The notes: generated by a model not told the origin, from the letters alone. Shown: positions 29,716 through 39,859, counted from the first letter of the stretch. The stretch: 64,000 nt of DNA from Saprolegnia diclina VS20 (GCF_000281045.1 NW_008246081.1:41872-105871), one strand, 5' to 3'. Numbers and translations are program-made.

Positions 29716-30228
29716 CTAGTGAAGGACATATTCGTACTCGTTCCACGTCCCGAGCTCGTTCACGTCGGTCTCGAGGAACGTCCAGCCGTACTGCAGCAGG
29801 AGCTGGTTCATGCGCGCGTTTGAGACCCACGTCGCCGCTGTGATCCGGTGGAGGCCAATCGACTTGGCCCAGACCATGCATGCGTCGTGCATCTCGCGGC
29901 AGTAGCCCTTGCCTTGGGCCGTCTCGGAGAGGATCACGCCCCACTCGCCCTCGCCTTTGGCGACGTCCATGACGCGGAAGCCGGTCGTCCCGACAACGGC
30001 GCCAGAGCTCGTCTCGACCACGTCCAAGAAAGCACCTTCGCAGTTGGCCATCATGCTTCGGTGGGACGACCGCCGGCTGGCCCACGCGTCGTCCGAGAGG
30101 TTGCAAAGGAACGGGATGTACTGCATGTTGGCTTCCTGCGCAAAGATCGCGCGCACTGCGTCGTCCAAATGCGGCGCTGGCGCGAGGTACGTCAAGCGCG
30201 CCGACGTTGGAAGCGAAGGGAGCCCCAT
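29716..30228 (-). CDS. GNAT-family N-acetyltransferase (RimJ/RimL type)
   Basis: A single-exon, 170-residue GNAT fold protein. It starts MGLPSLPTSARLTYLAP. The central strands carry VVGTTGFRVMDV and EWGVILSE. The acetyl-CoA pyrophosphate loop is QGKGYCREM (Q/R-x-x-G-x-G/A type). HRITAATWVSNARMNQLLLQYGW is the typical Acetyltransf_3 helix region in which a partner is acetylated. The substrate could be a protein N-terminus, a ribosomal protein or a small amine; it cannot be told from sequence. It lies tail-to-head 90 bp from the helical unknown on the same strand. Confidence 0.75.
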   Translation of the reverse strand: MGLPSLPTSARLTYLAPAPHLDDAVRAIFAQEANMQYIPFLCNLSDDAWASRRSSHRSMMANCEGAFLDVVETSSGAVVGTTGFRVMDVAKGEGEWGVILSETAQGKGYCREMHDACMVWAKSIGLHRITAATWVSNARMNQLLLQYGWTFLETDVNELGTWNEYEYVLH

Positions 30229-30757
30229 GCGAGAGAAGCCTCAAGAATGAAAATGACCTCCTTGGCTCCCGCGCGCTGCATATGGCGGCGCAAACTGGCC
30301 TAGCCCTACACGGTAGATGCCACACGAGATTTCGCACCCGATCGCCGTGACCTCTTTCAAGGAGTCGCGAAGTGGGACCGTGATGTCGTGCACCGTGGCG
30401 AGGCTCGTGGCCAGGAGCTACTTGCGTACACTGCCCAACGTGGTCGTCCTTTGAGTACTACCTCTTGATCTTCTAGTTAGTCGATCACACAACTGCGATC
30501 GACTGTCTCTCCCGTGCCCGTAGAGCACATGGCAGGCGTTTGGCTGTTTGTGTTCCGGATCGCAATACATTTCTGCAGTCAGTGCTCGTGCCACTGAAAC
30601 TCAACTCAACGTTTTGGTTGAGTTGAGCTGCTTCTTTTAAGCGAGTATACAAATCGACATATAGTTGTGTGCGGTTGAAAAAAAGAGCGTCGCACCAGGT
30701 GGCCACTCTCTGGCTCGGACTGTGTCAATCGGCCGACAACCCATTTCGCTTGAGCCG
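30229..30757. other. Intergenic region, 529 bp
   Basis: This lies between divergent genes. A small open frame of 46 codons starts at ATG 30318 (plus strand) but has no family resemblance. No RNA gene or repeat was recognised apart from a CAACTCAAC/GTTGAGTTG inverted pair at about 30601-30627. Confidence 0.35.
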
Positions 30758-33700
30758 ATGCTGCCGACGACGACGTCGGGCCGCAGCCTCCTCAATGAGG
30801 CGCTCTCGCCGACGGGCCGGCGCGTCCTCAATGATTTCTTCCAGGCCAACGCGGGCGCCAAGGACACGACCAAGCCGCGGGGCATCGATCTGCAGTCGCT
30901 ACCGCTCTTGACCGAGGTCTTTGTCAAGTCCCGCGCCGCCCTCGACGTGCTGCAGCTGCGCGCCGACCGCCATGACATCATCCTCGTCACGAACGTGCTG
31001 CAGAAGAAGGCGGATGCGGTCGACGTTCTCGACTTGCGCAACATGGGGCTCATCCGGCGGGACGATGTCCTCGTGAGCATCAACACGGAACCCGTTCCGG
31101 ACGTTGCGGCGGCGTATACGGCGCTCAAGGAGCTGCCGTTGCCGATCACGCTCGTCTTCTCGCGGTCGCTCGTGCGCAAGAACACGCTCGGCGAGTACAG
31201 CGTCGAGGACGTCATGCGCCATGTCGAACACAACCAGAGCCGGCTCCTCGAAAAGTACGACGCCCACGACGCGGCCGTGATGCTGAGCATGATGGTGCGC
31301 TTCACGGGCCTCCAAGGCTCATACACGCTCCTTCGCGAGTTCATCATGGACGCAGAGAACCTGCTTATGCCCAAGCCGTTCGCCGTCCTGCCACCCAACG
31401 CCTTTGATGTGGTCCGACAGTACGTGCAGGTGATCCATGAGTACATGGGCAGCGAAGACGACGCGCGCAAGAAGCGCTGGTACGACGACAAGAGCAGTCG
31501 GTCGAGGCGCATCGAGTCGATGCAGAAGCAGCTCAAGGTCCTCGACGCCAAGCTGGACGCGACGACGTCGGCGCTGGCCGCATCGCCTGAACTCCAGGCC
31601 ACTCGCGGCGGTGCCGACTACGCCGAGTTGCGTAACCTTGTTGAGAACCTCCGGGCTGACGTCGAGCGCTCCAAGCAGATGCACTACCTTCCGTCGGTCG
31701 AAGGCTTTACACTGCGGTTTGGCACGGGCGGCGTCTACGTTGGCGTCGGGTACATTTTGCACTTTCTACTGTATCAAGGTGTCAACTTGAACGATTAGGG
31801 ACGTGTGGATGGCGTCGTACCAGACGTCGTTCTCGATCGAGACCCAGCGCGCCGCGCCGCATGTGGTCTTGCGCCTCACGCCCCTCTCCGATACTGGTCT
31901 CCAGATCCGTGCGACCAACTTCAAGGTGTACTCGGAAGGCCGGATCCCGACCTTCCACTGCGACGAGCTCAACATTGAAGCGCTCTTCACAGCCTCGATT
32001 CCCCTCGTCTTCGACGACCTCACGGGCTGGCGCGTCGACAAGAACGACCTCGACGTGAGCTTCAACAGCCTCAAGTACTACGAGCGCCAAGCCAACTCGT
32101 CCGTGCGCGGGAAGGCGAACGACAGCGTGCTCAAGCTCTTCCTCAACCGCGTGCTCCCATCGGTGGTCGAAGAGGCGGCTGTCAACTTCTTCAGCTCCGA
32201 GATGGGCGTGCTCTTCAAGGAAGGGCGGGCCAAGGTGCGGCTCACGGGCGACTTGCGTCTCGAAGGCCGCCCGCTCTCGGTCTTTGACGCCTCGCTGAGC
32301 GCGACCGACGACGCGCACGCGGACGAGGCCCGGACGCTTCTGTCGCTGACGCCGGCGCAGGGCGAGGCCCTCTACAAGCTCTACAAGGTGTTTGTGCTCA
32401 CGCCGGCCGCGACGCTCAAGCAAAAGATCTTCTCGAGCGACGCGGCGCTGAGTTATCTCTCGATGCGCGAGCTCATCGAGTACGTGCAGCGGCTGCGGCG
32501 ACAGCCCAACGTCCGGTATCTCCTCGCTGCATGCTGGCAGACGGCGCTCCGCCTCTTGAGTCCGAGCGACGAGGTCGACTTTTTGAGCCTCCTCGAGAGC
32601 GTCGGCGAGATCGAGTCGTACCCGGTCGACGTCTCGCTCGGGCTTCACAGCACCAACATCCGCGTCGACCTCTGCGAAGGCGCGGCCGCCGCATACGCGT
32701 CGATCGAGCGCCAGCTGCGCCAGAAGCTTTCGTCGCGCCCCGAAATGAAGACGCAGATTGAGGCCGAGATCACGACGCTCGAGGAGGGCTACAACAGTGT
32801 CAACCTGTTGCTGTCCAAGGTCGCGAGCCGCGTCGACGAGGTGGCGCTGCTGCTCAGCGGCGGCCTCCCCGCAGGGTTCGACAGCGACCTCTCGTTTGAA
32901 GCGACGGAAGTGACGTGCAAGGGGCCGTGGCAGGCGACAGTGCCGGTGCCGCTCACGGACCCCGAGGAGGCGTTCGAGGCGCGCGTGACAGCGCCGACAC
33001 GGACCGTCGTCAAGGCCGACGACGGCGATCTCATCGTGAGCCAGTTTGTCGCCGGCGACGACGGGGAGCACGAGATCCAGGTCCGCGTCCAAGATGCAGC
33101 GTTCCAGGTCCTCGTCCAAGCGCCCGACAATGGGGAAGGTAGCGCCTCTTCCTCGTCCTTCGTGCCACTCACGTTGGCCCTCAACACAGCTTCGCCGACG
33201 CCGACGCTGTCGCTCGAGATGGGCGACAACACCAAGTGCGCCATCCAGCTCAAGCGCCTCGCGTTCTGCAGTCCCATGTGGCCCGTACTGCGCTACTTGC
33301 ACGCCGAAGCGCTGGGCGCCGCGATCTCGGGCAAGTCGGATCTGCTGCTCGCGTACGTGAGCTCGCCCTTCTTTGCGTTCTCGCTGCGCTTCTTCACGTC
33401 GCTGCAAGTGACGCCCGAGCACATGTACTGGACGCTCAACTCGGCGTCGCTCTCCGAGTCGAACGTGAGCTTCATCACGCACCGCATCTGCCTCGCGCAG
33501 CTCCTCCGCGACCTCGGCGCGCTCGAGTGGGGCCAGGTGCACGGCGGCGAGACCGACGAAGACGTCAACCGCAAGGCCAAGGCCCGCGCCGCGTCGCGCA
33601 TGGCGCCGCTCAAGCGCCACGACTCGATCCAGCCGAGCCGCAACAAGAAGCGGAGTCTCAAGTCGCAGAAGAGCTTTCTGGGCGACGAAGACCCGCGGGC

Positions 33701-33806
33701 GCAGAACATGTTCCAGGTGGCGCCCGACGGCGCGTCGCTGCCCCCCGTGCACGAAGAAGAGCCAACAGCGCTCGAGTCGGTCGAGGACGACCCCTACTAC
33801 TTCTAA
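30758..33806 (+). CDS. Large protein with PDZ-like and lipid-binding-like regions
   Basis: Two exons (30758-31749 and 31799-33806) encode 999 residues. Residues about 60-140 have a PDZ-like pattern (DIILVTNVL...GLIRRDDVLVSINTEPV...ITLVFSR). A helical coiled-coil stretch follows to about residue 310. Residues 330-520 contain a beta-rich block (GLQIRATNFKVYSEGRIPTFHCDELNIEALF) that resembles TULIP/SMP-type lipid-transfer domains, but this is inference. The C-terminus is basic, then acidic, ending VEDDPYYF. No transmembrane helix was seen. Possible roles include membrane contact or lipid transfer. No gene name is justified. Confidence 0.7.
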
Positions 33807-33890
33807 GTGAATTGCACTCTGTCGACTGTGTATTCGGAGACGAGCAACAGGGTACGGGGTGGTATATTCTTCATCTATCTCTCGAAGTGC

Positions 33891-34514
33891 TTACAAGAGC
33901 GCGCAGTCGACGAGTTTGATCTCCGTGAGCGGCTTGCCCTTGACGCAATACACATTTTCTACCTTTCGGACCACGTCCATGCCCTCGACGACCTTGCCGA
34001 ACGCCACGTTGCGGCCGTTCAAGTGCGGCATCGGCGCCAATGTGATAAAGAACTGCGAGCCGTTCGAGTTGACGCCGGCGTTGGCCATGCCGAGGACGCC
34101 GGCCTCCGTGAAGCGCAGCGCAAAGTTCTCGTCCGCGAACGTGCCACCGGCCGCCGACTGCGCGCCCGTGCCGTTGCCCGCGACAATGTCGCCGCCCGTG
34201 AGGAACTGGTTCTTCTGGACAGCGTGGATCGGCGTGCCCTTGTAGCCGTTCTCCGCCAGCTGCAAAAAGTTGGCGGCCGTCGCCGGCACAATGTCCTTGG
34301 CGACCTCGATGACGACCTTCTCGGGCTCCGTGTTGCCAATCTGCACGCTAAAGGCCACGCGCGGGCGCGGGACCTCGGGCGCCGGGACAGCATAGTCGTA
34401 GCTCTTGGCCGCGGCCTTGGGCGCGTTCATCTTCTCGAGCGCGCGGTGGTACCAGCCCCAGCCGCGGGCGCCGGCACGGAGCGGCGCGATGCTTCCCAGC
34501 ACTTGACGACGCAT
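33891..34514 (-). CDS. Cyclophilin-type PPIase, probably mitochondrial, altered active site
   Basis: A single-exon, 207-residue protein. The first 35 residues are Arg-rich without acids, as in a mitochondrial transit peptide. The cyclophilin fold follows, with GGDIVAGNGTG, FADENFALRFTEAGVLGMANAG, NGSQFFIT and FGKVVEGMDVV. The region aligning to the catalytic FHRIIPGFMCQGG of CypA reads IHAVQKNQFLTGG, so the catalytic Arg55 becomes Ala98, and Phe60, Met61 and Gln63 are replaced. Trp121 becomes His164. Gln111 and Phe113 equivalents are kept (Q154, F156). It may be a weak or inactive isomerase that still binds partners. Confidence 0.82.
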   Translation of the reverse strand: MRRQVLGSIAPLRAGARGWGWYHRALEKMNAPKAAAKSYDYAVPAPEVPRPRVAFSVQIGNTEPEKVVIEVAKDIVPATAANFLQLAENGYKGTPIHAVQKNQFLTGGDIVAGNGTGAQSAAGGTFADENFALRFTEAGVLGMANAGVNSNGSQFFITLAPMPHLNGRNVAFGKVVEGMDVVRKVENVYCVKGKPLTEIKLVDCALL

Positions 34515-35439
34515 GATGCTCCTCGATTTGCTATCTGACGACTGGACAAGAGATGAAATCGAGCACCGGGCGCTGATTGGCGAAGACTTTTGGCCAATCA
34601 CATGCGTGTATCTTGCGAAGATGCGTTAAACGCGTTAAAGAGCACCGAGAGCGTTACATAAACGTGAAAGTGCAGCAGCGAGCACTAGTACACAGTACAT
34701 TGACTCGCAGCAAAGCGGAGACCTCGATGCACTGATGACAGCTGCCAAGTGGCGCAAGCAGAGCTGCAGCAACCGTCGTACACGTATGTAGGGCGCTGTT
34801 TCCGAACTAACGCACAGAGGCTTGGCAGCACGACCTAGCGATGGCGTAGGTTGGTGCCAAAACCACTGTCTACAGCTAGCAATCACAAGGCCGCAATTAT
34901 CACCAACGTCGAAGGGACTACCTAAGAGGCTCACGAAGCCATGCCGTCGACGGCCAGCAACCATAACCAGCTGCCACCGCATCGGAGCCGTCGTTGTTTT
35001 TGTGTTCGAGCCCAATACCACAGCAGCAAACGGCGTATACTTTTGATGCCCTTGCGGTGGCACTGGAGGAGGTGACACCGTTGTGATAGTCGTTGCTGCC
35101 AGCTCCGTCCCTTGTTGCCCAAGCCGTTTCAAACGGCCGAAACCACCTAAAACGCGTTTAAACCCCCCGCGTCGCCACGTGATGCTTTTTTAACGCGTGG
35201 AAGTCGACTCTCTGCATCTTTGTATACTGAGAGGTGCAAATCCCGATTTTATTATGTGCGACAAAAATTGCGCCAGGCTTGCCGAGGACACCGATGGCCC
35301 CCCTGTCGTCGCTTTTTGTACCCACCCTATACAAATATTGAGGTAAGCGAAGGCCGTAGGGAAATGCTTTGAGTGGGGACCCCTCGCACGTGCCATTCCC
35401 ATCATCCAAGAAGGCAGGGGTCATCATAATCCGACAAGC
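34515..35439. other. 925-bp intergenic region
   Basis: This separates the divergent cyclophilin and ankyrin-FYVE-like genes. A GGCCAATCACATG CCAAT box lies at about 34592, near the cyclophilin start, and TTAAACGCGTTTA-type palindromes occur at about 34624-34640 and 35148-35165. No gene, RNA or repeat family was recognised. Confidence 0.4.
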
Positions 35440-36618
35440 ATGGACGAGTCCAAGCGCAGCCCGGCCGCTGGCCACAGCAGCAAGGTCCTCGAGTTCAATG
35501 ACGACCCGTCGCCGGCCAGCCACCACGAGAACGTCCTCTTTGAAGACGACGAGGACGACGACGAGGTCGCACCGGCGCCTGTGGCCCAAGCGCCCCGTGT
35601 CAACTTTGCGCCGGCGCCGACGAAGTTGCACCACCCGTCGTCGTCGTCTTCGTCGGCCTCGACCTTCAGCTCGTCGAGCTCGTCGAGCGGCCGGAGCGCG
35701 GCGACGATGATTGCGATGCTCCAAAAGCATGGCTACAACCTCGAGGACCCGGACGCGGCCGAGGGCGCGTCCATCTCGCTCAACTCGGCGAGCATTCTCC
35801 ACCTCCGCGAGCGCAAGAACAACCAGACGGCGTTCCACATCGCGGCCAAGAAGGGCCACGTGGACGTACTCAAGGCGCTCATGAAGCTGCCGCGCGCCGA
35901 AGAGTTTGTCAACGTCCCGGACAAGATGGGCAACACGCCGCTGCACTTTGTCGCGTCCAAGGACAACGCAGACCTCCAGGAGCAGCTTGGCGGTCTCCTC
36001 CTCACGATGGGCGCCAACCTGCACGCGATGAACGTCCGCGGGCAGACGCCGCTCGAGGTGCACATCGTCACGGCGCGCGCCGACACGTCGGCGTTCGTGC
36101 ACCTGATTTCGTTCCGGGGCATGAACCTCAACACGCTCGTGAACGGGACGACGTATCTGCACATGGCCATGGAGCGCGGGTACATTGAGATGGCTTGCGC
36201 GCTCGTCAAGGCCGGCGCCAGCGTCAACCTCCCGGACCACAACGGCGTCATGGTCTCGGACACGGTGAACCGCCAGACGCTCGTCAAGATGATCCGCTGC
36301 ATGCGCGAGGGCACGCAGGCGCCGCCGCCGGACGTCCCGCGTGTCTCGTGCAAGCTGTGCAAGAACCCCAAGGGCCTGCTCGACTCGATCCGGGACTGCA
36401 CGCTCTGCGGGCGCACCGCGTGCCGCAACTGCTCCAAGAAGCTCTCGGAGTTCAAAGAGTTCAAGGACCCAGAGGAAGCGCGCCGCGAGAAGATCGACAA
36501 GGAAGCGCTCGCCGCACGCTACTGCATCACGTGCGTCATGGTGCTTCAGCTGCGGGAGAAGAAGCTCGCTGACAAGAAGCGCTTCAACGACAGTCTGATG
36601 GGCATGAACCGCGTCTAA
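35440..36618 (+). CDS. Ankyrin-repeat protein with C-terminal FYVE-like zinc finger
   Basis: A single-exon, 392-residue protein. The N-terminal 85 residues are acidic, then a Ser-rich run. Ankyrin repeats span about residues 115-280 (TAFHIAAKKGHVDVLKALM, NTPLHFVASKDN, TYLHMAMERGYIEMACALV). The C-terminus has eight cysteines with FYVE spacing: CKLC, CTLC, CRNC and YCITC. The basic RRHHCR patch that binds PI3P in true FYVE domains is missing (IRDCTLCG), so lipid binding is doubtful and protein binding more likely. Ankyrin-FYVE-like proteins are numerous in oomycetes. Confidence 0.8.
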   Translation: MDESKRSPAAGHSSKVLEFNDDPSPASHHENVLFEDDEDDDEVAPAPVAQAPRVNFAPAPTKLHHPSSSSSSASTFSSSSSSSGRSAATMIAMLQKHGYNLEDPDAAEGASISLNSASILHLRERKNNQTAFHIAAKKGHVDVLKALMKLPRAEEFVNVPDKMGNTPLHFVASKDNADLQEQLGGLLLTMGANLHAMNVRGQTPLEVHIVTARADTSAFVHLISFRGMNLNTLVNGTTYLHMAMERGYIEMACALVKAGASVNLPDHNGVMVSDTVNRQTLVKMIRCMREGTQAPPPDVPRVSCKLCKNPKGLLDSIRDCTLCGRTACRNCSKKLSEFKEFKDPEEARREKIDKEALAARYCITCVMVLQLREKKLADKKRFNDSLMGMNRV

Positions 36619-36670
36619 ATAGTAAGAGGAAGCAACTACCGTCTTGTGGTACATGAGATCTTATTGCGTC

Positions 36671-37036
36671 TTATTGCGTTGGGCCCTCGCGGGCGAGCGC
36701 GAGCTGGTACTTTTCGTTGATCTCGACGCAGCTCTTGTCGTACGGGTACGAGTAGTCGACGAACGAGCCTAGGAAGAGGATGCTGCAGCGCAATAAAGGA
36801 GCCTTCGAGCGTACCAAGGACGCCGAGGATCGCGAACGGGTATAGGCTGCGCTTGTACATGCTGATGGGCATGCCGCCGAGGACGCCGCCGACGCAAAAC
36901 TACGCATGGCCCAAGTCTTTCCTCCTGCGCACATCGTCAGCTAGACACGTACGGTGGTTTGGCGCTGGACCATGCAGCCCTGCAGCGCAGCTCGCAGCTC
37001 CTTGGCCGTCGGCTCTGCTCCGTGCTCGTCGGTCAT
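36671..37036 (-). CDS. 88-residue two-helix membrane protein (hypothetical)
   Basis: Three small exons (37036-36953, 36899-36815, 36768-36671) splice in frame to 88 residues. The start MTDEHGAEPTAKELRAAL is followed by a first hydrophobic, Gly-rich segment (FCVGGVLGGMPISMY), a positive turn KRS, and a second hydrophobic segment (LYPFAILGVLGSFVDY), then a charged tail. A Gly-rich hairpin with a basic turn is the layout of Mic10-type proteins of the mitochondrial cristae junction, but no specific match is certain. ATCCGGATAA lies at 37081-37090, 45 bp upstream of the ATG. Confidence 0.6.
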
Positions 37037-37430
37037 CTTGCGACTTTGAAAATGGCCACCGACCGGCGGTCTCCGTATACATCCGGATAAACTACTTCGC
37101 ACGTCTTGCTCATGATGAGAGCTTCGACTCGCTTGAGCCGCGCTCCAGCTCACTCCAGCTCGATGCATCCAGCGACAACCCATCCACACCCGCAGTGCAG
37201 CAGTGCAGACGTAATACTAACAGCATCACCAGCGCCTCGGTGGCTAATTCCGCGTCCTCGCCTGCGGTCGCAATTTCCGCACACCGGGCATCAACGACAA
37301 TACGGCGACTAGCATCACCAACGCTCGTGTGACGCTCCACGGCGATGGCAAGCGGTGTGAGGCAGTGCGCTATTGCGGGACACGAGATACATGTACATGA
37401 AGATGATTGTCTCGTCGCCACGCCGGACGC
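37037..37430. other. Intergenic region, 394 bp
   Basis: Upstream region of the small membrane-protein gene and 3' flank of RPA12. It contains ATCCGGATAA at 37081-37090 and a CAGCAGTGCAG-type short direct repeat at about 37193-37207. No coding region was recognised. Confidence 0.4.
37081..37090. promoter_or_regulatory. ATCCGGATAA motif, small membrane-protein promoter
   Basis: Exact copy 45 bp upstream of the minus-strand ATG at 37036. Confidence 0.5.
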
Positions 37431-37851
37431 TTATGTGTTGACCGAGTAGCGGTGGCCGCACTTTTTGCACTCGTAGAAGACGGTTTGGCCTTCATCGGCG
37501 GATCGCAGCTGCATCGTGTAAAACTCCATCTGCGGGTTGTTGCACTTGGGGCAGGGCTCTTCGACCGTCGCGCGCGCAGGGCCCGTCACCTCTTGCGACA
37601 CGATCGCGTTCTTGACCCACTTGGGCTCGGGCCGGTCCTCGCTGAACGTCACCGTGCACAGCGTCGGCAAGTCTACAGCGGCCATGAGCGATATTGCAGT
37701 GGCGGTTCGTGGTATTACCTTGGTACTGGCAGGTGTAGCCGCAGGACGAGCAGACAATGTTGTTGGTCTCGGGCAGGTCCAGGATCGTGCCGCAGTGCGG
37801 ACAGAAGGACGGGCCGCCGGCCGTCGCGCGCTTGGCAAAGAACTGGTCCAT
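37431..37851 (-). CDS. RPA12: RNA polymerase I subunit RPA12 (ZNRD1)
   Basis: Two exons (37851-37719, 37672-37431) encode 124 residues, the usual length. The N-terminal zinc ribbon has FCPHC and CSSCG. The C-terminal TFIIS-like ribbon has CPKCNN, the catalytic hairpin RSADEGQTVFY with its Asp-Glu pair, and CKKCGH. In yeast the subunit supports RNA cleavage and termination by Pol I in the nucleolus. The intron lies in the linker between the two ribbons. TTATCCGGAT at 37891-37900 lies 40 bp upstream. Confidence 0.93.
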
Positions 37852-37890
37852 CGAGCTTTATAGCGAGTGACCGAGCCCACAGGGACGCGA

Positions 37891-37936
37891 TTATCCGGAT
37901 GCTGCGCTGACCAGTCATAGCGCGATACTATCCGGA
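37891..37936. promoter_or_regulatory. Two ATCCGGA-type motifs, RPA12 promoter
   Basis: TTATCCGGAT (37891-37900; reverse complement ATCCGGATAA) and TATCCGGA (37929-37936) lie 40-85 bp upstream of the RPA12 ATG. Confidence 0.5.
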
Positions 37937-38495
37937 CGCCACCTTTTGCCACAATTAGCGTTGGCGCCGTTTTTGGCGCCTCGAAGGATGCGACGGACTG
38001 CGAGTCGACGCATCGACTGGGCATTGGGCCACACGTAGGCTGTGACCATGAACATGTAGAGCCGCTGTCCTACGTGAGGCTGCAGCTGTATGAAGATCGA
38101 GGTTAATCTGACCGCCCGTGTCCTGCGAGGCCACATAAAAGCGCCAACGTTCATTGACGACGAAGACGACGAAGAAGAAGCAGCAGCGAGACGCCTTCAT
38201 CTCTTCCGCTTCAAAGGAGCAGTCGACGTTATGTATCGCACTAGCATCTATCTACACGGGCCAAGCCGATTCGGTAGCTAGCGAATCTGGCGCTAAAAAT
38301 GCACACAGGCCCGGCGCCATCTTGAAACGCAGAGCTACCTGACATGGCGGTCCGCAGCACGGGCGACACAACGTGTACCTAGGATCCAGGCTCGCCTTGT
38401 CATCCAGGAGCATCGGCAGCGAGACCCGTCGAGTAAACCAACAACTTCTCGTCGCTTCGAGTCGAGGGACGCCCTTCGTTTTCGGGTTTCAAATC

Positions 38496-38505
38496 ATCCG
38501 GATAA
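38496..38505. promoter_or_regulatory. ATCCGGATAA motif, PS synthase promoter
   Basis: Exact copy 83 bp upstream of ATG 38588, directly followed by a CCAAT box (GGCCAATCAAACG) at about 38515. Confidence 0.5.
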
Positions 38506-38587
38506 CATTTGACTGGCCAATCAAACGCGGCGATTGCCATAGGGCGTAGCAAGTGCAAAGGCCATTCTCGAATTTTCACAGCCGACG

Positions 38588-39859
38588 ATGGCCTCGACGA
38601 TGCCAAAGCGCGTGCGCAAGTCCTCGGACGTCGCCGTCTATGGCGAGTACGCCGACTCGGTGCCCGAGATGGACGACTGGACGACGGCGCCGCACACGCT
38701 CACGGTTGGCTTGATCACGCTCGTCTTCTTCCTCTACAACATCTTCCAAGACAACGACCCGAGCGCGAGCTCGCTCGACGACCTCAAGCGCGGTATCTAC
38801 TTTGCCTGCCTCTTCTTCCTCGTGTACTGCGTGCTGCAGCTGCGCGACGGCCATTTCCTCCGGCCGCACCCGGCGATCTGGCGACTCATCACCGGCATCT
38901 TCATCCTCTACGAGATGCTGCTCATTGTGCTGCTCTTCCTCAAGACGGACGATGCGCGCGCCTTCATGAAGCACTTTGACCCGACGCTCGGCGTCAAGCT
39001 GCCCGAGACAGGCTACGCGGACGACTGCCGCCTGTATGTGCCGGACGCCGACGACCCGTTCCGGAACCTCCGCGCGACCGTCATGGACCGGTTCGTCGTC
39101 ATGCACTTCCTCGGCTGGGTCGTTGGTGCGCTCATGATCCGCTCGTACAACGTGTGCTGGGCGATCTCGATCCTCTTTGAGTTTTACGAGCTCACGTTCG
39201 CGCACTGGCTCAAGAACTTCAACGAGTGCTGGTGGGACCAAGTCTTCCTCGACGTGCTCATGTGCAACGCGGCGGGCATCTGGATCGGCATGCGCATCTG
39301 CCGCTTCTTCGAGATGAAGAACTACAACTGGGTCGGCATCCGCACGATCCCGACCGTCTCGGGCAAGGCGCAGCGTATGATGGCGCAGTTCACGCCCGTC
39401 AACTGGCTCTCGTACGACTGGAAGATGTTCCGGTCCGCGTCGCGCTTCTGGCAGGTCATGGGCATGGTCATCACGCTCTCGATCATGATGCTCAACTCGT
39501 TCTTCCTCAAGACGGTCCTCTGGGTGCCCGCGTCGAGCTACCTCAACGTCGTTCGCCTTTCGATCTGGTACTCGGCCGGCAGCTACGCGATCGCCGAGTA
39601 CTACATTTTTATGACGTACTCGGGCCCGGACGTTGTGACGCCCGCCAAGAAGCTCGGTCCCCGTGCTTGGCTCGGCTTTGGCGTCGTCATCTCGGAGGTC
39701 TGCCTCATCCTCAAGCACGGCAAGGGCATGTTCACCGAGCCGTTCCCGACGACCGTCAAGATCGCGTGGCTCGTCGCCGGTCTCTTCCTCACCGTGGGCT
39801 CGACCATCTACTTTGTGTGCGTCCACCGCGCCCGCGACGCTGCCAAAAAGCAGCAGTAG
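38588..39859 (+). CDS. Phosphatidylserine synthase (PTDSS1/2, base-exchange type)
   Basis: A single-exon, 423-residue polytopic membrane protein with about nine hydrophobic segments. The family exchanges the head group of phosphatidylcholine or phosphatidylethanolamine for serine at the ER or mitochondria-associated membrane. Diagnostic are DRFVVMHFLGWVVGALMIR, the FEFYELTFAHWLKNFNECWWDQ block with conserved acidic and His residues, and LDVLMCNAAGIWIGM. The animal-type order is kept, unlike the bacterial/yeast CDP-alcohol family. Downstream is the giant HECT gene on the same strand. Confidence 0.92.
   Translation: MASTMPKRVRKSSDVAVYGEYADSVPEMDDWTTAPHTLTVGLITLVFFLYNIFQDNDPSASSLDDLKRGIYFACLFFLVYCVLQLRDGHFLRPHPAIWRLITGIFILYEMLLIVLLFLKTDDARAFMKHFDPTLGVKLPETGYADDCRLYVPDADDPFRNLRATVMDRFVVMHFLGWVVGALMIRSYNVCWAISILFEFYELTFAHWLKNFNECWWDQVFLDVLMCNAAGIWIGMRICRFFEMKNYNWVGIRTIPTVSGKAQRMMAQFTPVNWLSYDWKMFRSASRFWQVMGMVITLSIMMLNSFFLKTVLWVPASSYLNVVRLSIWYSAGSYAIAEYYIFMTYSGPDVVTPAKKLGPRAWLGFGVVISEVCLILKHGKGMFTEPFPTTVKIAWLVAGLFLTVGSTIYFVCVHRARDAAKKQQ

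Larger units (their letters stand above)
37852..38587. other. 736-bp intergenic region with promoter motifs
   Basis: Bidirectional promoter area between RPA12 and phosphatidylserine synthase. It holds ATCCGGAT-type motifs at 37892-37900, 37929-37936 and 38496-38505 and a CCAAT box GGCCAATCAAACG at about 38515. An open frame with an acidic DDEDDEEEAAARR stretch at 38090-38281 was seen but lacks support as a gene. Confidence 0.45.

Noticed and set aside
30318-30458. 46-codon open frame starting MPHEISHPIAV
   Set aside because: Too short, with no family match or neighbouring splice support.
31782-33752. Long antisense open frame (over 650 codons) opposite the 999-residue gene
   Set aside because: It is a by-product of GC-rich codon use on the plus strand; it has biased, low-complexity composition and no domain, while the plus strand is well supported.
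38090-38281. Acidic 63-codon open frame upstream of PS synthase
   Set aside because: The DED/EEE stretch is low complexity and the frame lacks any conserved feature or splice connection.
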